A stretch of 10,275 nt of DNA, from positions 1-10,275 of the forward strand of contig CAVFTS010000037.1 of assembly GCA_963625655.1 (NCBI GenBank), read 5' to 3'. The notes under the pieces were generated by a model, which was given only the letters and a program-made list of their open reading frames with translations, did not search any database and was not told where the DNA came from. This DNA is from F23-B02 sp963625655 (GTDB lineage Bacteria > Bacillota > Clostridia > Oscillospirales > Oscillospiraceae). This document shows positions 7,049 to 10,275 of this stretch, in pieces (positions within the stretch are counted from its first letter, which is position 1; each line of letters begins with the position of its first letter). Position numbers and translations under genes: made by a program.

Positions 7049-8731
7049 ATGAACGAAAATCCCACATTCTCCCCGGAACGTGCGCTCGGCGACGGGCTTT
7101 CGTCTTTAAAGCGCGGCGAGCTTATCGAGCTTGCGATAAAGCTCTGTGAGGCGATAGGTCCAGGAGACGCCGGAGCATTCAGAGGCGGCATCCGTCCGAC
7201 CAACGTCTGCTTTGAGGACGGAGAGGTCATTCTCGGTCCCGCTGCCGCAATGGGCAGCACCGGTTGGACAAAGGAAGAGCTTGAATATCTTGCGCCGGAG
7301 CTTTTCTGGAACGGCAAGGGTTCTCCCCGCTCGGACGTGTATGCGGTCGGTCTGATGCTCTATGCAGGCTGCAACGGCGGCAGATTGCCATTCGTTCCGG
7401 CTGACCCCGACCCCGCTCCCGACGACAGAGCCAATGCACTCAGGACCAGAATGAACGGTCAGAAGATTGAAGCGCCGTGGGGCGCCGGGAAAAAGCTGAA
7501 AGCAATAATCGAAAAAGCGACCGCATTTAAGGAGATGGAGCGCTATTTCGATGCACCGGAGCTCGGCGCTGCGCTGGGCGAATATCTTGAGGCGGTACCG
7601 GTCGACGCCGGGCGCACCGCAAGCGAGGTTTTCGGGAAGGCAGTCGATGAGTTAAGCCCCGTAGAGCGGATCATGGTTGACATAATACATAGTTCACTTA
7701 TAGATGACGACATCGAGGAACCTGCTCCCGTCGAGGAATCTGCTCCCGCTGAGGAACCTGCTCCCGTTGAGGAATCTGCTCCCGTTGAGGAATCTGCTCC
7801 CGCTGAGGAAGCAGCTCCCGTTGAGGAATCTGCTCCCGTTGAGGAATCTGCTCCCGCTGAGGAAGCAGCTCCCGCTGAGGAATCTGCTCCCGCTGAGGAA
7901 TCTGCTCCCGTCGAGGCGCCCGCTCCGAAAAAGGAACCTATCATTATCGAGGTCCCCGTTTTTGAAAAGCCCGTGCAGCAGGACAAAAAGCAGCCCAAGC
8001 CGCAGGCGAAAAAGCCCGCCCGCAGCGATGCTTCCAAGCCCGCAGTTCAGTACGCCATGCCGAAACGGGACGCTGCAAAGAAAAAGCCCGCTCAGAAGAA
8101 AAAGGCAAAGAAAAAGCAGCAGGTCGGCGGCGCAAAATCGGTGCTTATCGTTTTGGCGGTGCTTGTCGTAATCGCCGGAGGTCTTTACCTCTTCCGTGAT
8201 AAGCTTCCGTTCATATCCGGCTCCCCCGCCGCATCCGTTACGCCGACTCCCGATGCATCCGTGCAGCCGAGTGCGCAGCCGAGTGAGAGCGTCACTCCTA
8301 CCGTGCAGCCCTCCTCCGAACCCGTTGCGCACAGCTACGAGGTCATCGTAGGTGACTTAAGCTGGGACGAGGCGGAGCTTGCCTGTATCGAAAAGGGCGG
8401 TCACCTTGTGACCATCAACTCTCAGGACGAGTACGACACGGTGTGCGCAATGCTCCGTGACTACAGCGTCAAGTACGTTTGGATAGGCTGCTACCGTGAT
8501 CCTGCAGGGCTTATGACATGGACAAGCGGCCAGGACGTCGACCTCTACTTCTGGCAGAGCGGCGAGCCTTCCATGACCGACAGCTATGACGGCTCCGAGG
8601 AAAACTACATCATGATGGTGCGTCAGCCGGACGATTCGTGGCTGTATAACGACAGCCGCATGAATCCCCTTGAAAAGTACAGAAAGTACTATACCGGCAA
8701 GATGGCTTACATCTGCGAATATGGTGACTGA
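7049..8731 (+). CDS. single-pass membrane protein: kinase-like C-lobe (pseudokinase), Glu/Pro repeats, membrane helix, C-type lectin-like domain
   Basis: A 560-residue protein of mosaic layout. Residues 20-182 look like the C-lobe of a Ser/Thr kinase: GGIRPTNVCFEDGEVILG (46-63) aligns with the HRDIKPxN...DFG region, LAPE (81-84) with the APE motif, SDVYAVGLMLYAGCNGGRLPF (95-115) with helix F, and ERY (164-166) with the last conserved Arg. The HRD Asp is Gly47 and the DFG Asp is Gly63; there is no room for an N-lobe, so no Gly-rich loop or ATP lysine. I infer no kinase activity. Hexapeptide repeats (223-294), a Lys-rich stretch (312-356), a membrane helix (about 363-382) and a Pro/Ser/Thr spacer (390-427) follow. 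Residues 428-558 form a C-type lectin-like domain: ACIEKGGHLVTI (445-456), WIG (478-480), GEPS (505-508), WLYND (531-535) and YICE (554-557), with Cys446-Cys556 the likely disulfide. The ligand is unknown. Confidence 0.8.
   Translation: MNENPTFSPERALGDGLSSLKRGELIELAIKLCEAIGPGDAGAFRGGIRPTNVCFEDGEVILGPAAAMGSTGWTKEELEYLAPELFWNGKGSPRSDVYAVGLMLYAGCNGGRLPFVPADPDPAPDDRANALRTRMNGQKIEAPWGAGKKLKAIIEKATAFKEMERYFDAPELGAALGEYLEAVPVDAGRTASEVFGKAVDELSPVERIMVDIIHSSLIDDDIEEPAPVEESAPAEEPAPVEESAPVEESAPAEEAAPVEESAPVEESAPAEEAAPAEESAPAEESAPVEAPAPKKEPIIIEVPVFEKPVQQDKKQPKPQAKKPARSDASKPAVQYAMPKRDAAKKKPAQKKKAKKKQQVGGAKSVLIVLAVLVVIAGGLYLFRDKLPFISGSPAASVTPTPDASVQPSAQPSESVTPTVQPSSEPVAHSYEVIVGDLSWDEAELACIEKGGHLVTINSQDEYDTVCAMLRDYSVKYVWIGCYRDPAGLMTWTSGQDVDLYFWQSGEPSMTDSYDGSEENYIMMVRQPDDSWLYNDSRMNPLEKYRKYYTGKMAYICEYGD
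7715..7930 (+). repeat. twelve 18-bp tandem units encoding EE(S/P/A)AP(V/A) hexapeptides
   Basis: Twelve in-frame 18-bp units encode residues 223-294 of the pseudokinase-lectin protein; the last unit (EAPAPK) is diverged. Units 4-6 (7769-7822) and 7-9 (7823-7876) are a 54-bp tandem duplication differing at one base. Synonymous positions are nearly constant (GAGGAATCTGCTCCC), so the array expanded recently by slippage or unequal exchange. The acidic, proline-rich product should be extended and flexible. Confidence 0.95.
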
Positions 8732-8744
8732 TAAAACATTAAAC

Positions 8745-8778
8745 AAAATGGCAGACGGAATTTCCCGTCTGCCATTTT
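8745..8778. terminator. bidirectional terminator between converging genes
   Basis: A perfect 14-bp stem (AAAATGGCAGACGG / CCGTCTGCCATTTT) with a 6-base loop, 13 bases after the stop of the pseudokinase-lectin gene and 6 bases after the stop of the converging LiaF-like gene. A and T tracts on both sides give a U-rich tail in each direction. Confidence 0.9.
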
Positions 8779-8784
8779 TATGTC

Positions 8785-9450
8785 TTATATTCTGCTTATT
8801 GTTACGGTCCCGAAGTCGTTCGTTCCCGTTATGAGGAATTTCGGCTCCCCCATAGCGAGGTCCGCCGGAAGGTTTACCGTCCCCATGTTGTTCACCACGT
8901 CAACGGTCACGCCCCAGGCTGCGGGAACGTTTATCTGCATACTTCCGAGCTTATTGCGGATATTCAGCACGCCGCCGCCCCTGTAGATATCCGCATTCTC
9001 GATGAACACCGACGCAGCCCCGAGGTCGTTCACGACGCTGTAGTCGCCGAGCGACGCCGCATCAACAAAGAAGGTGCTTTTGCCATTGGAGCTTCTGATA
9101 TTCCCGTTGTCGGTCTTACGAACGCTCGGCAGCAGCATTTGGAAGCCGATCTGCAGCAGGAGCGCAGCAATGAGCAGCACCCAGTTGGAGATGAGGTTGT
9201 CAGTCTTTGCGTCAAAAAGCAGCGCTATATTCCTCTCGAACACCATGAACATAAACGCCAGCGGCAGGAAAATCTCATGAAACTTCTTGTCGCTAATGAC
9301 CCACACAAGCCATGCAAGTAAAACGGCGCCGAGGGCTATGCGCCACAGCTCGATACCGTATCCGAATACGACACCTACGCCGTTCAGGATCATCAGAATT
9401 GCCGCCAGAATGAGTATCAGCGCTGTAATAATTGTCTTTTTGCTTTTCAT
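8785..9450 (-). CDS. LiaF-like multi-pass membrane protein
   Basis: A 221-residue protein with an N-terminal membrane half and a soluble beta-rich half. Hydrophobic segments lie at about residues 6-30, 34-52, 58-72 and 88-108. After a polar linker, residues 125-221 carry repeated short strands of the LiaF/YvqF C-terminal type (FVDAASLGDYSVVNDLGAAS, then LGSMQINVP, VVNNMGTVNLP, FGTVTISRI), expected to form a small beta-helix. In LiaFSR systems such proteins hold a regulator inactive, but there is no LiaS/LiaR pair here. Instead the ATG overlaps the stop of the LytTR gene by 4 bases (ATGA), which points to a tight functional pair. I infer that it senses the envelope or restrains the LytTR protein at the membrane. 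Family resemblance is reasonably clear; the partnership is inference. Confidence 0.78.
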   Translation of the reverse strand: MKSKKTIITALILILAAILMILNGVGVVFGYGIELWRIALGAVLLAWLVWVISDKKFHEIFLPLAFMFMVFERNIALLFDAKTDNLISNWVLLIAALLLQIGFQMLLPSVRKTDNGNIRSSNGKSTFFVDAASLGDYSVVNDLGAASVFIENADIYRGGGVLNIRNKLGSMQINVPAAWGVTVDVVNNMGTVNLPADLAMGEPKFLITGTNDFGTVTISRI

Positions 9451-9905
9451 TTTTTAAGCCTCGTTTCTTCAATAGTATCATGAAAGCTCTTGTAATACAT
9501 TCGTGAGAGGCAAACGGTCTTGTGCGTGTTGCGAAAGCTCACGGTGCCGACGCCGCTTATTGATCTGCTTATTGACGACACCTCGGCGGTATTTGCGATG
9601 CATGACTTTGACGCCCGCACAAAGGTGCTTGGCAGCAGCTTATGTAGCTCGCACAGCCGCAGAGAGCAGCTGTACATACGCTCCGCCGTGTGTGCACAAA
9701 GCCTGTCGCCGTCCGTCTCGAAAAACAGCAGCTCCAAGATGGAAATAAAATGCTCCTCCCCGTTGTAGCCGAGCGCAAGCTCGCTTCCGCTGCCGAGCGC
9801 CGAGCTTATGAGCCGCAGCAGCCGTTCGGTTTTTTCATTCAGCTCCGGCGTGCGGACGATGATCTCCTCCTCCGCTCCGCTGACGATCTCCGTCCGCAGC
9901 TTCAT
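9447..9905 (-). CDS. stand-alone LytTR-family DNA-binding regulator
   Basis: A 152-residue cytoplasmic protein with a C-terminal LytTR domain (about 50-146): ISILELLFFETDGDRLCAHT (54-73) is the typical first-strand region, followed by CELHKLLPSTFVRASKSCIAN (85-105) with the FxRxxKSxIxN signature, and FRNTHKTVCLSRMYYKSF (124-141) with the SRxYxxxF ending. The 50 residues before it hold no response-regulator receiver domain, so it is not phosphorylated in the AgrA or LytR manner. I chose the ATG at 9905, which follows GAGGTG at 5 bases. The upstream ATG at 9935 falls inside the promoter spacer and has no ribosome binding site. Downstream, the gene overlaps the LiaF-like gene. The direct repeats at 9967-9997 suggest that it controls its own promoter. 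Confidence 0.88.
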   Translation of the reverse strand: MKLRTEIVSGAEEEIIVRTPELNEKTERLLRLISSALGSGSELALGYNGEEHFISILELLFFETDGDRLCAHTAERMYSCSLRLCELHKLLPSTFVRASKSCIANTAEVSSISRSISGVGTVSFRNTHKTVCLSRMYYKSFHDTIEETRLKK

Positions 9906-9926
9906 TGTCTCACCTCTTTTGGCCTT

Positions 9927-9955
9927 ATTATGCATTTTTTGCCCGCTCTTGTAAA
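9927..9955 (-). promoter_or_regulatory. promoter of the LytTR / LiaF-like operon
   Basis: On the minus strand TTTACA (9950-9955, five of six), a 17-base spacer and CATAAT (9927-9932, five of six) form a good sigma-A-type promoter. Transcription would start near 9920, leaving a leader of about 15 bases that carries the GAGGTG ribosome binding site. Confidence 0.78.
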
Positions 9956-9966
9956 GGATTTTCGCC

Positions 9967-9997
9967 CAAGCGGTAGATTTTTGCCCTCAAGCGGTAG
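9967..9997 (-). promoter_or_regulatory. paired direct repeats, probable LytTR binding site
   Basis: Two identical 10-bp sequences, CTACCGCTTG on the minus strand, occupy 9967-9976 and 9988-9997, exactly 21 bp apart (two helical turns). They begin 11 bases upstream of the -35 box at 9950-9955. ACCGCTTGG, within the promoter-proximal copy, fits the published LytTR-site consensus (about [TA][AC][CA]GTTN[AG][TG], from memory) at eight of nine positions. Spacing, position and neighbouring gene all suit an activator site for the LytTR protein. Confidence 0.72.
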
Positions 9998-10023
9998 CCT
10001 TTTCCCTCTAACCCTCTTTACAG

Positions 10024-10052
10024 ACGCAACATCTCGTATCGTAACGCAACAT
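10024..10052. repeat. second pair of 9-bp direct repeats upstream of the LytTR operon
   Basis: ACGCAACAT occurs at 10024-10032 and again at 10044-10052 on the plus strand (ATGTTGCGT on the minus strand), 20 bp apart. The period is close to two helical turns, as for the repeats at 9967-9997, but the sequence differs. It could be an operator for another regulator; short chance repetition is not excluded. Confidence 0.5.
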
Positions 10053-10073
10053 AAAGCTTATAAAGTAAAGGAT

Positions 10074-10106
10074 AAACGCAGTAACCCTTGTTGTTACTGC
10101 GTTTTT
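10074..10106. terminator. hairpin terminator, distal to the LytTR operon
   Basis: A perfect 12-bp stem (10074-10085 with 10093-10104) and a 7-base loop (CCTTGTT), with a run of five T on the plus strand (10102-10106) and a shorter GTTTATCC tail on the minus strand. No gene in the window clearly ends here. It may insulate the LytTR operon from transcription entering from the right. Confidence 0.65.
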
Positions 10107-10130
10107 AATCGGCTCTATAATAAATGTCGG

Positions 10131-10172
10131 ACACGGTGAAGTCCCTTTGAAATTGGGGCTTCACCGTGTTTT
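10131..10172 (+). terminator. second hairpin terminator near right edge
   Basis: A 15-bp stem (10131-10145 with 10155-10169, one G-T pair) and a 9-base loop, followed by TTTT on the plus strand. On the minus strand the tail lacks a clear T run. A possible plus-strand promoter (TTGTTA at 10092, 18 bases, TATAAT at 10116-10121) lies just before it, so a very short terminated transcript is conceivable. Confidence 0.6.
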
Positions 10173-10275
10173 GCTTCATGCCGAAACATTGAAATGCTTA
10201 GGATTTTGTATATATCAAAGCTGTGCACATACTGAAAATTATTGTTTTACGGCAACACGGGAGCTCAGTACCGCC
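10173..10275. other. right edge, no supported gene
   Basis: On the minus strand a frame is open from the window edge to a TAA at about 10196-10198, giving some 25 residues. It could be the tail of a gene lying to the right and closed by the hairpins, but nothing recognisable can be read in so short a piece. An AT-rich TTGAAA/TATATC pair on the plus strand is a weak promoter-like match. I see nothing firmer here. Confidence 0.3.

Noticed and set aside
7543..8332. Open frames on the minus strand rich in GADSS or NGSRFLSGS repeats
   Set aside because: They are antisense translations of the 18-bp repeat array in the pseudokinase-lectin gene and would read through its coding sequence.
9906..9935. 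Upstream ATG extending the LytTR protein by ten residues
   Set aside because: This ATG sits in the spacer between the -35 and -10 boxes and lacks a ribosome binding site; the ATG at 9905 has GAGGTG at the right distance.
9690..10139. Plus-strand frame of 149 codons spanning the LytTR gene and its promoter
   Set aside because: It is antisense to the LytTR gene and covers its promoter, its repeats and a terminator stem, with no domain or ribosome binding site.

Overview
The window looks like chromosomal DNA from a GC-rich, low-oxygen member of the Bacillota (class Clostridia, probably a gut Oscillospirales-like lineage). The grounds are strong GGAGG-type ribosome binding sites, sigma-A-like promoters, very short intergenic gaps, a LytTR regulator, a LiaF-like membrane protein and the particular IMP dehydrogenase subtype. 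The taxon is an inference; no rRNA or tRNA gene is present. I see no phage, insertion sequence, CRISPR array or resistance cassette.

Left to right: a GC-rich edge with a small palindrome (1-149) and a strong hairpin terminator (150-188). Next is a leftward pair, rpiB followed by a membrane-anchored protein related to DUF4015 putative glycoside hydrolases that has lost the family's usual acidic residues. rpiB has its own promoter just after a terminator that closes the leftward guaB gene. This guaB encodes an IMP dehydrogenase whose residue numbering coincides with that of the protozoan Tritrichomonas foetus enzyme (Asp261, Lys310, Cys319, Arg418, Tyr419, Glu431). Upstream lies a tightly packed leftward operon, thiN-mnmG-mnmA, with 4-base stop/start overlaps at both junctions. 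MnmG and MnmA modify two positions of the same wobble uridine (U34) in tRNA, so they probably work together; thiN makes thiamine diphosphate.

The only rightward gene (7049-8731) is transcribed divergently from thiN. It encodes an unusual single-pass membrane protein: a cytoplasmic kinase C-lobe without catalytic residues, twelve Glu/Pro-rich hexapeptide repeats, a Lys-rich stretch, one membrane helix, a Pro/Ser/Thr spacer and an outside C-type lectin-like domain. A symmetrical terminator at 8745-8778 separates it from the converging two-gene unit on the minus strand.

That last unit encodes a stand-alone LytTR DNA-binding regulator and, overlapping it by 4 bases, a multi-pass LiaF-like membrane protein. 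A recognisable promoter precedes the LytTR gene, and just upstream of its -35 box lie two 10-bp direct repeats exactly 21 bp apart, the layout expected for LytTR-type binding sites. I infer a self-regulating LytTR/membrane-protein system. The right edge (about 10000-10275) has no supported gene; it holds another pair of direct repeats and two strong hairpins.
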